This document shows positions 1 through 7,891 of a stretch of DNA of 11,599 nt, one piece after another; the first letter of the stretch is position 1; each line of letters starts with the position of its first letter. The translations under genes were made by a program, and so were the position numbers. The stretch is from NCBI GenBank assembly GCA_030523805.1, contig JAUNHS010000006.1, forward strand, positions 13,796 through 25,394, given 5' to 3'. The notes under the pieces were generated by a model that saw only the letters and a program-made list of their open reading frames with translations, ran no database searches and was not told the DNA's origin. The DNA comes from Acinetobacter sp. GTDB taxonomy: Bacteria > Pseudomonadota > Gammaproteobacteria > Pseudomonadales > Moraxellaceae.

Positions 1-339
1 AGCCAGCATTTCCGTCCTGAATTTATCAATCGTATTGATGAAGTGGTTACATTCCACAGCTTACAAAAAGCACAAATGCGTGGCATTGCTGATATTCAGT
101 TGGCACGCTTGGCAAGCCGTTTGGCAGAACGTGATTTGGCGTTTAATGTGCAAGAAAATGCATTGGATTTATTGGTAGAGCATGGTTATGACCCAATTTA
201 TGGGGCGAGACCGTTGAAGCGTGCCATTCAACAAGAGCTTGAAAATGTGTTAGCTCAAAAGATTTTGGCTGGCGAGTTTGTGGCAGGCGATACCATTCAA
301 GTGCAGGCAGATGGTGAGCAGTTGCGTTTTGTGAAGTAA
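1..339 (+). CDS. clpB: ATP-dependent chaperone ClpB, C-terminal part (5' end outside window)
   Basis: ClpB is a cytosolic hexameric AAA+ disaggregase that works with DnaK to rescue aggregated proteins. Only the last 112 residues are present; the reading frame is open from base 1. It begins with [14 protein letters not shown], the arginine-finger segment at the end of the second AAA+ core. The small C-terminal (D2-small) domain follows, with the sensor-2 stretch [20 protein letters not shown]. The [13 protein letters not shown] sequence and the ending without a ClpX- or ClpP-binding extension fit ClpB rather than ClpA. A methionine at base 43 is internal, not a start. The gene is followed 21 bases later by a strong intrinsic terminator. 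Family assignment is secure; heat-shock regulation cannot be judged because the promoter is outside the window. Confidence 0.95.
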   Translation, partial: SQHFRPEFINRIDEVVTFHSLQKAQMRGIADIQLARLASRLAERDLAFNVQENALDLLVEHGYDPIYGARPLKRAIQQELENVLAQKILAGEFVAGDTIQVQADGEQLRFVK

Positions 340-360
340 GTCATTTTTAATCAAACAACA

Positions 361-388
361 AAAAGCCTAACATTTGTTAGGCTTTTTT
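361..388 (+). terminator. Intrinsic terminator of clpB
   Basis: An 11-bp perfect stem (AAAAGCCTAAC, 361-371, pairing with GTTAGGCTTTT, 376-386) closes a 4-base loop ATTT and runs into a T tract to 388. The A tract on the left side means it could also stop leftward transcription from the lipoprotein gene that ends at 421. Confidence 0.9.
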
Positions 389-420
389 ATTGCTAAGTTA
401 TTGAAAATAATATAGCTGTA

Positions 421-741
421 CTATTCGTCATGCAAACTCATTATTTGATTTTCATTCACAGCCAAAACGCCTTTAATCCATTGAAAATGCTGCTTGGCGT
501 GCTTCATATCGCCATGAAACTGAATTGCTATGGCATTAAAATTATGATACTCATACAATACTTGAGCAGGGTAGCGTTTGACGGCTTTCAGTAAATCAGC
601 TTTACCAATCTCAGCATCATAATAAATAATCAATATATGCTGTGGAGCATTTTCTTGCTGTACGCTAGTTGGTGTAGGCGTATGATGTTGGCAAGCCGTA
701 AACAAGAAAAATGCGGTTAGGGGAACAATTAAGCGAAACAT
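421..741 (-). CDS. Small lipoprotein with an inhibitor-I9-like (subtilisin propeptide-like) domain
   Basis: A 106-residue protein with a lipoprotein signal: hydrophobic residues 3-15 and lipobox F-T-A-C with the lipidated cysteine at residue 17, followed by a His/Thr/Pro-rich tether. The mature part (about 35-104) reads as a compact alpha/beta unit: HILIIYYDAEIGK (strand), DLLKAVKRY (helix), QVLYEYHNFNAIAIQF (two strands), AKQHFQWIKGVLAVNENQI (helix, strand). The order 'ILIIYY ... YEYHNFNAIAIQF ... I-K-G-V-L-A-V-N' resembles the I9 propeptide/inhibitor fold ('Y.Y...f.a.a ... l..i.GV..V..d'). This is pattern recognition, not a search result. The start is supported by AGGA five bases upstream of the ATG. 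It is separated from the upstream operon by the terminator at 803-819 and probably has its own promoter. The target is unknown; an inhibitor or chaperone of an envelope protease is one guess. Confidence 0.75.
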   Translation of the reverse strand: MFRLIVPLTAFFLFTACQHHTPTPTSVQQENAPQHILIIYYDAEIGKADLLKAVKRYPAQVLYEYHNFNAIAIQFHGDMKHAKQHFQWIKGVLAVNENQIMSLHDE

Positions 742-802
742 TTTAATCCTATTTCATCATGTGAACATAAAACATGAATATAACCCAAAAACGCATAAAA
801 AA

Positions 803-819
803 CAGCACGCTAGGTGCTG
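803..819 (-). terminator. Terminator of the SH3/VanY/DUF805 operon
   Basis: Stem CAGCAC (803-808) and GTGCTG (814-819) around a 5-base loop. Read leftward it continues into a run of T residues (the A tract 797-802 on the plus strand), and read rightward into CTTTTT. It lies about 40 bases past the stop of the DUF805 gene, so it probably ends that operon. Confidence 0.75.
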
Positions 820-859
820 CTTTTTGATGAAAGTTTTAGCATTTACGATTTTAATGTGG

Positions 860-1531
860 TTATGTGTTGGCTTTAGGGTTGCCACCATATTGATTGGCTT
901 CTTTATGGCTATCGCTACATAGGAAAATCAACAACACAATCCCACCAAAAGGAATTAAGTTAATTAACTGCCACCAGCCAGAACGCCCTGTATCATGCAA
1001 GCGACGTGTCGTTACAGCTAACGATGGAATGATGAAAATTAAATTCATAATCAACGTTGCAATCCAAATAAAGACCCCAAATTCACTAGAAAAACTTTCG
1101 CCAGCTAGCAAAATAAGATGTAACAATGAAAAGAATAGGGCGGTAAATAAGGTAAATCCCCAAAATTCTTTACGTCTCGCACGTCCTTTAAATGTAGAAT
1201 ATTTGCTCGTGAATGCCTTAATTGCATAGCCCCATAATGAAAGATTACTTGGCGTATCATTTTGAGTAACTGCAACCGTTGCAGGTCGTACTAGTGGGCT
1301 AGTGGTTGGATTTTGAATATAATCCGTTGCATTCGCTTGTGAAGCAGTGAGCAATTTATAAACTGCAACTGCTTGTCCTTGTTCATTAAGCGTAAAATCT
1401 ACAGGCATACCACGCTGTGGGAGTTCCTGCTCTTTCCATTCTGCAAAAGCAAATGTATAGCGATTGCCATCATCAGCACTGATAATGCCTTCGCTACTTT
1501 GTATAGTAAAGTCTAAAATTTGACCTTTCAT
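860..1531 (-). CDS. DUF805 membrane protein with N-terminal cold-shock-like domain
   Basis: A 223-residue inner-membrane protein of two parts. Residues 1-60 look like a cold-shock/OB fold: KGQI..F.....GII.ADDGNRYTF.F.EW....P..G..VDF. The aromatic residues of RNP1 (KGFGFI in CspA) are replaced by SEGIIS, so nucleic-acid binding is doubtful. A polar linker (61-98) leads to a DUF805 domain (about 100-220) with its typical marks: F-K-G-R-A-R-R-K-E-F-W near 114-124, RRLHDTGRSGWW at 176-187 and the end NQYGGNPK at 213-220. Likely membrane segments are about 124-143, 152-174 and 188-205. It is the last gene of the probable operon, 30 bases after the VanY-like gene. AGGA lies 12 bases before the ATG, a long spacing that suggests modest or coupled translation. 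The function of DUF805 proteins is not known. Confidence 0.85.
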   Translation of the reverse strand: MKGQILDFTIQSSEGIISADDGNRYTFAFAEWKEQELPQRGMPVDFTLNEQGQAVAVYKLLTASQANATDYIQNPTTSPLVRPATVAVTQNDTPSNLSLWGYAIKAFTSKYSTFKGRARRKEFWGFTLFTALFFSLLHLILLAGESFSSEFGVFIWIATLIMNLIFIIPSLAVTTRRLHDTGRSGWWQLINLIPFGGIVLLIFLCSDSHKEANQYGGNPKANT

Positions 1532-1561
1532 AAGTGGTTATTGTCCTATGGTTGGAATGAG

Positions 1562-2533
1562 TTATTGCGTACACGATGGCGAAACTTTGCTCACATATTG
1601 TGCAATCTCATTGGCATGAGCAATCGCTGTTTCTCTACCTAAAATTTTTGCTTCAAAAATACTATTGAAGCTCTGCATACGCTGCTGTTGCAATGGATAG
1701 GCAATTTTTTTGTATGACCAATGCCAAGGTTCATTTTCATAGCCACCATTACGTTTGCCAGAATATGGTTCACAAAAGCCAAATTTAGCCGCATTGTTCA
1801 CCAGCCATTGGTGCGTACGCATACCTTCATCAGAACGCCAATACGCCAATTCTAAACTATTGAAATCAATATCCGTTCCCCAATGGTGGCGACTAATACC
1901 AGGATACGATGAATAACGTAAAATTTTATACAATTTTTCATCATTTGAACCTGAAAAACTATTCCACTTACGCTCCCAAATAGAACGCTGATGACCATGT
2001 GAACGGAAACCTGAAATTACTTCCAAATGGATACGATCTTTTTTAGCCGCTTCAATCATTGCAATCAAACTGCTTTTTACATCACGGTGTACATAGTTTT
2101 CTTTAGATGTATATTGTTCATCTAAATAACTGAGTAATGGATCTTTTCCTGCCTGAATCATACCACTCACAATCGGTTGTGCTGGTACAGTAGATTTAGG
2201 AATACTTACTGGCGTATCTTTTTGATTTGCTGTTGGGGTTTGAGTTTTGCTGTCGTCAGCTGTCATTTCTTGTTCCATTGCATCATCAGATGGTAATGGC
2301 TGTGCTTGCTTAGCTTGTAAATCTTGCACATAATCTTGACAATACTTAAAACCCAACGCATCACGGTCATTAGATTGCACTAAATCTTGACAATAATTAT
2401 GCAAAACGTTTTTTGCCATGTTTTCAGCTTTTTGTGAAAACCAAGCAAAAATCATCAAAATGACTAAAATAATCAGTGCAATGATAATGAAACGACTGAG
2501 AAAAGACGGCTTTTTAGGCGATGGTTGATTCAT
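1562..2533 (-). CDS. Membrane-anchored D-alanyl-D-alanine carboxypeptidase, VanY/M15B family
   Basis: A 323-residue protein predicted to trim the terminal D-Ala from peptidoglycan stem peptides on the outer face of the inner membrane. A single uncleaved anchor (FIIIALIILVILMIFAW, 15-31) follows a basic N-terminus. A Gln/Pro/Thr-rich spacer (about 75-125) leads to the M15B catalytic domain (about 130-280). Metal-site motifs are complete: the S-x-H-x-x-G-x-x-x-D signature SRHHWGTDID at 214-223 supplies H216 and D223, and E-P-W-H at 268-271 supplies the general base E268 and third zinc ligand H271. The substrate-pocket segment SGFRSHGHQRSIW (174-186) is also present. C48, C65, C254 and C321 could form disulfides. 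It starts 14 bases after the SH3 lipoprotein stop, so the two are probably co-transcribed. No van resistance genes are nearby, so a role in ordinary cell-wall maturation is more likely than glycopeptide resistance. Confidence 0.88.
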   Translation of the reverse strand: MNQPSPKKPSFLSRFIIIALIILVILMIFAWFSQKAENMAKNVLHNYCQDLVQSNDRDALGFKYCQDYVQDLQAKQAQPLPSDDAMEQEMTADDSKTQTPTANQKDTPVSIPKSTVPAQPIVSGMIQAGKDPLLSYLDEQYTSKENYVHRDVKSSLIAMIEAAKKDRIHLEVISGFRSHGHQRSIWERKWNSFSGSNDEKLYKILRYSSYPGISRHHWGTDIDFNSLELAYWRSDEGMRTHQWLVNNAAKFGFCEPYSGKRNGGYENEPWHWSYKKIAYPLQQQRMQSFNSIFEAKILGRETAIAHANEIAQYVSKVSPSCTQ

Positions 2534-2547
2534 GAGATTGCTCTAAA

Positions 2548-3015
2548 TTAGCGTCTTAAATAACCATTAAATACATAACCACTATTGCCATAATAGTCTT
2601 GTACTTTTACCCAGCAACCACGAATACCACGAATAGTTTGACATTTAGATGTTTCTGCAATTACGGTTAAATTCTCACCATATTCTAAATGTGAAACACG
2701 AGCCGATGCTTGGCTTGGTCTGCGGCGAATAATCAATCTACTGCCTTGTAGGGTAATTGCTGTTGCTGTGTAGTTTACAGGCGTTTCTGTAATTACAGGG
2801 TGTGGAGCAGGTTTTGGTACAGCAACTTGTGTTTCAGTCATCACTGGTTGGGCAGGAGCTGTATCTGTTGCATAGCCACTCGTAGATGAACCTGTATTGC
2901 TAGAAGAGTCATTTGCCAAAATTGCTTTGGCAATGGCTTTAACAATGTTATCCGATGTTTCACTACAGCCTGCCAATAAGGTAGCAAAAATGCTGACAAA
3001 AAGTAATTTTTTCAT
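2548..3015 (-). CDS. SH3-domain lipoprotein
   Basis: A 155-residue lipoprotein: MKKLLF signal, lipobox L-A-G-C with the lipidated Cys at residue 17. A low-complexity Ser/Thr/Pro/Val tether (about 36-85) follows, then a bacterial SH3 (SH3b) domain at about 92-155: RLIIRRRPS..., VSHLEYGENLTVIAET, CWVKVQDYYGNSGYVFNGYL. The pattern 'R.rPs....v...l..G..l.v......W.kV....g..GYV...yl' is typical of SH3b, and C125/C134 may form a disulfide. SH3b domains commonly bind peptidoglycan or mediate protein contacts. The gene heads the operon with the VanY-like carboxypeptidase (14-base gap), so it may position or help that enzyme; this is inference. No strong Shine-Dalgarno sequence is seen, only GAGA upstream. 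Confidence 0.85.
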   Translation of the reverse strand: MKKLLFVSIFATLLAGCSETSDNIVKAIAKAILANDSSSNTGSSTSGYATDTAPAQPVMTETQVAVPKPAPHPVITETPVNYTATAITLQGSRLIIRRRPSQASARVSHLEYGENLTVIAETSKCQTIRGIRGCWVKVQDYYGNSGYVFNGYLRR

Positions 3016-3065
3016 AGAAATATCTCAACAAAATACACGATGTAGTAATAGATCAATGCTTACTG

Positions 3066-3093
3066 ATAATAAAACATATCCTAATAGTTACAA
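3066..3093 (-). promoter_or_regulatory. Candidate sigma70 promoter of the SH3/VanY/DUF805 operon
   Basis: Read leftward: -35 TTGTAA (3088-3093), 16-base spacer, -10 TATTAT (3066-3071), about 50 bases before the SH3 lipoprotein start. The match is moderate and the region is AT-rich, so chance matches are possible. Confidence 0.4.
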
Positions 3094-3106
3094 TTTTAAC
3101 AATTTA

Positions 3107-3174
3107 TGTGTAGATAAATGTGGGATACACTGTAAAGTTTATTTTATTTTATTTTATTTTGTGTAGATAAATGT
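3107..3174. repeat. 15-bp direct repeat bracketing an (ATTTT)4 tract
   Basis: TGTGTAGATAAATGT occurs at 3107-3121 and again, identical, at 3160-3174 (period 53 bp). Between the copies, 3141-3160 is four perfect ATTTT units, preceded by TTT. The block lies upstream of the candidate promoter of the SH3 lipoprotein gene and downstream of the katG terminator. It does not code for anything convincing. Confidence 0.85.
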
Positions 3175-3190
3175 TTTAAATTAAACAAAA

Positions 3191-3219
3191 AAACAGCACA
3201 GGTTGCCCCGTGCTGTTTT
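3191..3219 (-). terminator. katG terminator
   Basis: Stem AAACAGCAC (3191-3199) and GTGCTGTTT (3210-3218) with inner GG/CC pairs around a TTGC loop. Leftward reading ends in a run of seven T residues (A tract 3187-3193). It lies 30 bases past the katG stop. Confidence 0.85.
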
Positions 3220-3250
3220 GAATTATACATTGTGGAATGTGTGTTTTAGA

Positions 3251-5425
<2,175 letters not shown>

Positions 5426-5500
5426 TTACCTTTTAGGGTTGTGTGAATGAACTGGACGCTGCTTGAGTGTGGCATATCGTCCTGCCTTTGGAATGGTTGT

Positions 5501-5529
5501 AGTATAAGAGAAAAAAATTAATTTGAAAA
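5501..5529 (-). promoter_or_regulatory. Candidate katG promoter
   Basis: Read leftward: -10 TATACT (5501-5506) with a weak -35 TTTTCA (5524-5529) at 17 bases, about 75 bases before the katG start. A weak -35 would fit activator dependence, as is known for OxyR-controlled katG genes, but no activator site was identified. The short palindrome GATTA-AA-TAATC (5564-5575) lies further upstream. Confidence 0.35.
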
Positions 5530-5601
5530 ACAGTTTATTTTTTTAAAAATTATTTATTTTTCCGATTAAATAATCTAAATGTCATGTTAAATTGGCATTA
5601 C

Positions 5602-5639
5602 ACTTCCAATTTGGGCTATTTTAGCATGATATTGGAAGT
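5602..5639. repeat. Two-tier inverted repeat in the katG/antitoxin spacer
   Basis: ACTTCCAAT (5602-5610) and ATTGGAAGT (5631-5639) form a perfect 9-bp inverted repeat. Nested inside it, GCTA (5615-5618) and TAGC (5622-5625) pair around TTT. The inner stem is placed almost symmetrically, with 4 and 5 unpaired bases on the two sides. No T tract follows on either strand, so it is a poor terminator. It lies between the candidate katG promoter and the TA promoter and could be a regulator site or the trace of an earlier insertion. Confidence 0.7.
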
Positions 5640-5666
5640 TTAGCTCTAAATATATACTCATTTTTC

Positions 5667-5695
5667 TTGACTTTTTGTAGCCTGTGAGCTACATT
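5667..5695 (+). promoter_or_regulatory. sigma70 promoter of the toxin-antitoxin remnant
   Basis: -35 TTGACT (5667-5672), 17-base spacer, -10 TACATT (5690-5695). This is one of the best promoter matches in the window. Transcription should start near 5702, just before the old toxin Shine-Dalgarno GGAG (5711-5714). Confidence 0.75.
5676..5693. promoter_or_regulatory. Palindromic operator in the TA promoter
   Basis: TGTAGC (5676-5681), spacer CTGTGA, GCTACA (5688-5693): a perfect 6-bp inverted repeat with an 18-base span. It fills most of the -35/-10 spacer and overlaps the -10. This is the usual place for the autoregulatory site of an HTH antitoxin; binding by the downstream gene product is inferred. 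Confidence 0.65.
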
Positions 5696-5719
5696 TCAAG
5701 TGTAATAAATGGAGTTGAT

Positions 5720-5810
5720 ATGTTTATTGTTGAAAAAAATTATAGACATTTTAAAGGCTAAACATTTAGCAAAAACGTTGGAGCAAACAGATGAAAACCA
5801 CGAAATTTAA
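5720..5810 (+). pseudogene. Collapsed remnant of a RelE/ParE-superfamily (HI1419-type) toxin gene
   Basis: Antitoxins of the HI1420 type normally follow a toxin gene of about 100 codons. Here only 91 bases remain. A start with GGAG five bases upstream (ATG 5720) encodes MFIVEKNY, plausible as a toxin N-terminus, but stops at 5761 after 13 codons. In another frame, 5745-5810 encodes DILKAKHLAKTLEQTDENHEI and stops. 'DI.KAK.LAK' is like the C-terminal helix of these toxins, and the stop overlaps the antitoxin start by 20 bases, as in intact modules. The simplest reading is one internal deletion of about 70 codons that joined the two ends out of frame, with the junction somewhere in 5738-5748. 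No active toxin can be made. Another ATG at 5709 opens a 33-codon frame through the C-terminal part but has no ribosome binding site. Confidence 0.6.
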
Positions 5811-6069
5811 CGCTTTTGATTATTTTGAAACGCACGCTGAAATTATGGAATATCTTGATAGTTGTTTTAATGATGACGATCCAGAATTGTTTGTCGTTGC
5901 ATTATCACATTTAATTGAGAAAAAAGGCGTTGCAGAAGTTGCGAAATTGACAGGGTTAAACCGTGAGAGCCTATATAAAACGATTAAGGGGCAAACGCAA
6001 CCATCTTGGGCGACCGTGCATAAAATTATACAGGCGTTAAAGTTAAACGCTCATTTTAGTTATGTATAA
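5791..6069 (+). CDS. Orphan HigA/HI1420-type antitoxin (HTH addiction-module antidote)
   Basis: A 92-residue DNA-binding protein of the 'addiction module antidote' family (COG3636/HI1420-like). The N-terminal KFNAFDYFETHAEIMEYLD is the typical 'D..e.l.t.e.i..yL' start of the family. Residues 33-66 carry the helix-turn-helix: ALSHLIEKKGVAEVAKLTG, then LNRESLYKTIKG with the conserved L-N-R-E-S-L-Y recognition helix. The end PSWATVHKIIQALKLNAHF is also standard, so the protein is full length. GGAG lies 7 bases before the ATG, inside the toxin remnant. In intact modules it neutralises a RelE/ParE-like toxin and represses the operon; here the toxin is gone, so only regulation, or protection against related toxins, remains possible. 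It is transcribed from the promoter at 5667-5695 and ends at a strong terminator. Confidence 0.9.
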   Translation: MKTTKFNAFDYFETHAEIMEYLDSCFNDDDPELFVVALSHLIEKKGVAEVAKLTGLNRESLYKTIKGQTQPSWATVHKIIQALKLNAHFSYV

Positions 6070-6086
6070 TTTGTATAGTCAAAAAT

Positions 6087-6118
6087 AAATAGGCAACCTA
6101 AAAAGATTGCCTATTTTT
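6087..6118. terminator. Bidirectional terminator between the antitoxin gene and eptA
   Basis: A perfect 10-bp stem AAATAGGCAA (6087-6096) and TTGCCTATTT (6107-6116), with a possible inner CT/AG pair in the loop. A T tract follows on the right and an A tract precedes on the left. It can serve both convergent genes, which end at 6069 and 6134. Confidence 0.9.
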
Positions 6119-6133
6119 ATTTTGCTTATATCA

Positions 6134-7747
6134 TTACTTACGACATTGAGCAAAAATATCTTGTTCTTTATGATATTCCTGCGTTGCCACATCCATAATA
6201 CCAATCATAGACGAGAAGAAATTATCATGAGAATAATCTTTGCTCGCATTTTGTGCAAGACACTTCGCATCTAAATTCTTCGCTTGATAAAAACCATCAT
6301 TCGCCCAGAATACCATTGGAATATGCGTTTGTTCTGATGGTGCGACAATATACGGAGCACCATGTAAATACATACCTTTTTCGCCCAATGATTCGCCATG
6401 GTCAGAAATATACCACATTGCCGCATTAACATTGCTTTCTTTCAACAGCTGAATGGTGCGAGCCAAGGTATCATCTACAGCCACAACGGTATTGTTATAG
6501 GTATTTTGCAATGCGGTCGGATCGCAATCTTGCAACTGATTACTATCACAGGTTGGTGTAAATTTACGCAATTCTTTTGGATAACGCTGATAATACGCGG
6601 GACCATGACTGCCAGTCGTGTGTAATACAATTACACCATCATTTGGCATTTGCTCAATTTCTTGCTTCAAACCTGTCAATAAATTACGGTCATAACACAA
6701 GCCGCCTTCACATTCTTCTTTTGGTGAAATTGGGATAATATCCACATATTTCACACGGTCGCACGTACCTTTACAGCCACCATTATTATTTTTCCAGCTC
6801 ACATACAAGCCTGCACGATTAAGAATATCCAACACACCTTCTTGATGACGAGCTTTTAATGGATCATAATCACTACGGTTCATATTAGAGAACATACACG
6901 GTACAGATACCGCTGTCGCTGTACCACATGAACTCACATTTGGGAAGTTAATCACATCTTTCATTGCCGCTAACTGTGGCGTTGTGGCAGGAGCATTGGC
7001 ATTTAAGCCCCAGTTTTGAGCTCGTGTGGTTTCGCCTAACACAAAAATAAATACATTTTTCTTTTCGCCTTGTGGAGCAATGCGTTTCGCATCTAAACCA
7101 ATTTGCACAAATGGGCGAGTGCTTTCATAATGTTCATACGCCACTTTAATACTTGCACCCAAATAATTGGTCGGTACAATTTTATGCACAATCGCTTTAT
7201 GATTACGGAAAAATGATGCATAATTTTGATAACTCACTGCTGCAATCGCTGCAATGACAATAAATGAAATCACCACACTTGCCACACGCCATAAAATTTC
7301 CTTATACCAAGGGCGAGTAATTTTCAGTTCAATGCAAAAGGCATAAAATAACGCAGGCAAAATCCCTGTAAAAATAATCCATAAAATGAATTTGGTATTA
7401 ATCCAAGCCCCTGCTTCATGCACATCGGTTTGCACAATATTTTGGATTTGTTCATCATTGAAATAAATGCCTTGCGTCATGACCGCATACGATGCACCAG
7501 CCCCTAAAACCAAAACCAACGGAAACAGGACACGATGCACATAAGGATAAAAAAACAACTGGAAAATAATATTCATGATGGCAATCAAAAAGATTGGCAT
7601 AGTTAAAATAAGCAATAAATTGCCAGTTGTTTCCTGTACAATGCTAGCAAAATTACTCCAGTAGCCGATATTGAGTACAGCGACACAATAGACAATAAAG
7701 AGTAATAACAGCTGATTAGATGTCAGCTTTAGGCGAAATTTTTTCAT
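6134..7747 (-). CDS. eptA: Lipid A phosphoethanolamine transferase, EptA/MCR family
   Basis: An inner-membrane enzyme that transfers phosphoethanolamine from phosphatidylethanolamine to lipid A phosphate, lowering surface charge and polymyxin binding. At 537 residues it is full length. Five membrane segments lie at about 12-30, 43-66, 72-92, 118-140 and 152-172, followed by the periplasmic sulfatase-like domain from about 230. Catalytic residues are complete: E239 (VLGETTRAQ), nucleophile T278 in SCGTATAVSVPCMFS, D449 and H450 (ISDHGESLG), with second-site H381 (GSHGPAYYQRY) and H462 (LHGAPY). Ten cysteines (274/284, 325/329, 346/351, 400/408, 496/535) fit five disulfides. It is a single gene with its own promoter and no adjacent pmrAB, pap2 or insertion sequence, so it looks like a resident chromosomal eptA rather than a mobile mcr gene. 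Whether it confers colistin resistance depends on expression. Confidence 0.93.
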   Translation of the reverse strand: MKKFRLKLTSNQLLLLFIVYCVAVLNIGYWSNFASIVQETTGNLLLILTMPIFLIAIMNIIFQLFFYPYVHRVLFPLVLVLGAGASYAVMTQGIYFNDEQIQNIVQTDVHEAGAWINTKFILWIIFTGILPALFYAFCIELKITRPWYKEILWRVASVVISFIVIAAIAAVSYQNYASFFRNHKAIVHKIVPTNYLGASIKVAYEHYESTRPFVQIGLDAKRIAPQGEKKNVFIFVLGETTRAQNWGLNANAPATTPQLAAMKDVINFPNVSSCGTATAVSVPCMFSNMNRSDYDPLKARHQEGVLDILNRAGLYVSWKNNNGGCKGTCDRVKYVDIIPISPKEECEGGLCYDRNLLTGLKQEIEQMPNDGVIVLHTTGSHGPAYYQRYPKELRKFTPTCDSNQLQDCDPTALQNTYNNTVVAVDDTLARTIQLLKESNVNAAMWYISDHGESLGEKGMYLHGAPYIVAPSEQTHIPMVFWANDGFYQAKNLDAKCLAQNASKDYSHDNFFSSMIGIMDVATQEYHKEQDIFAQCRK

Positions 7748-7846
7748 AAATGAAAATCCATAGTGAAATAGGCGAGAAGATGTCTATTTTATCATCAAAA
7801 TAGTGTGAAAGTATAATAGAGAAAAGTTAGGATAAAATTAGGGCAA

Positions 7847-7876
7847 ATTATAATATAGCTTGTTATATTATTACAA
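7847..7876 (-). promoter_or_regulatory. Candidate eptA promoter with palindrome in its spacer
   Basis: Read leftward: -35 TTGTAA (7871-7876), 18-base spacer, -10 TATAAT (7847-7852). The inverted repeat ATAATATA (7850-7857) and TATATTAT (7864-7871), with spacer GCTTGT, lies between the hexamers and touches both. This suggests an operator, though AT-rich palindromes can arise by chance. The leader to the eptA start would be about 95 bases. Confidence 0.45.
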
Positions 7877-7891
7877 TGCTAAAAGCAATAA

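Noticed and set aside
894..1229. Frame antisense to the DUF805 gene
   Set aside because: Overlaps a well-supported membrane protein gene and has no recognisable features.
1562..2533. Vancomycin resistance vanY
   Set aside because: The catalytic domain is of that family, but no vanHAX or vanRS genes are near and the organism appears Gram-negative, so a resistance role is not supported.
2897..3166. Rightward 89-codon frame across the SH3 lipoprotein start and the ATTTT tract
   Set aside because: It overlaps the signal peptide of a clear lipoprotein gene, is low-complexity at its end and has no ribosome binding site.
5720..5761. 13-codon reading frame MFIVEKNYRHFKG with a good ribosome binding site
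   Set aside because: It is better explained as the broken 5' end of the toxin gene than as a functional peptide; the C-terminal toxin-like frame follows within a few bases.
5709..5810. 33-codon frame MELICLLLKK... ending in the antitoxin overlap
   Set aside because: No ribosome binding site precedes the ATG and its first part is out of the presumed toxin frame; only the 3' part looks like a toxin. It is treated within the pseudogene.
6398..6625. Frame antisense to eptA
   Set aside because: Lies within the conserved catalytic domain of eptA; no independent evidence.
6134..7747. Mobile mcr gene
   Set aside because: No insertion sequence, pap2-type neighbour or mobile context; housekeeping genes and dedicated terminators on both sides indicate a resident gene.
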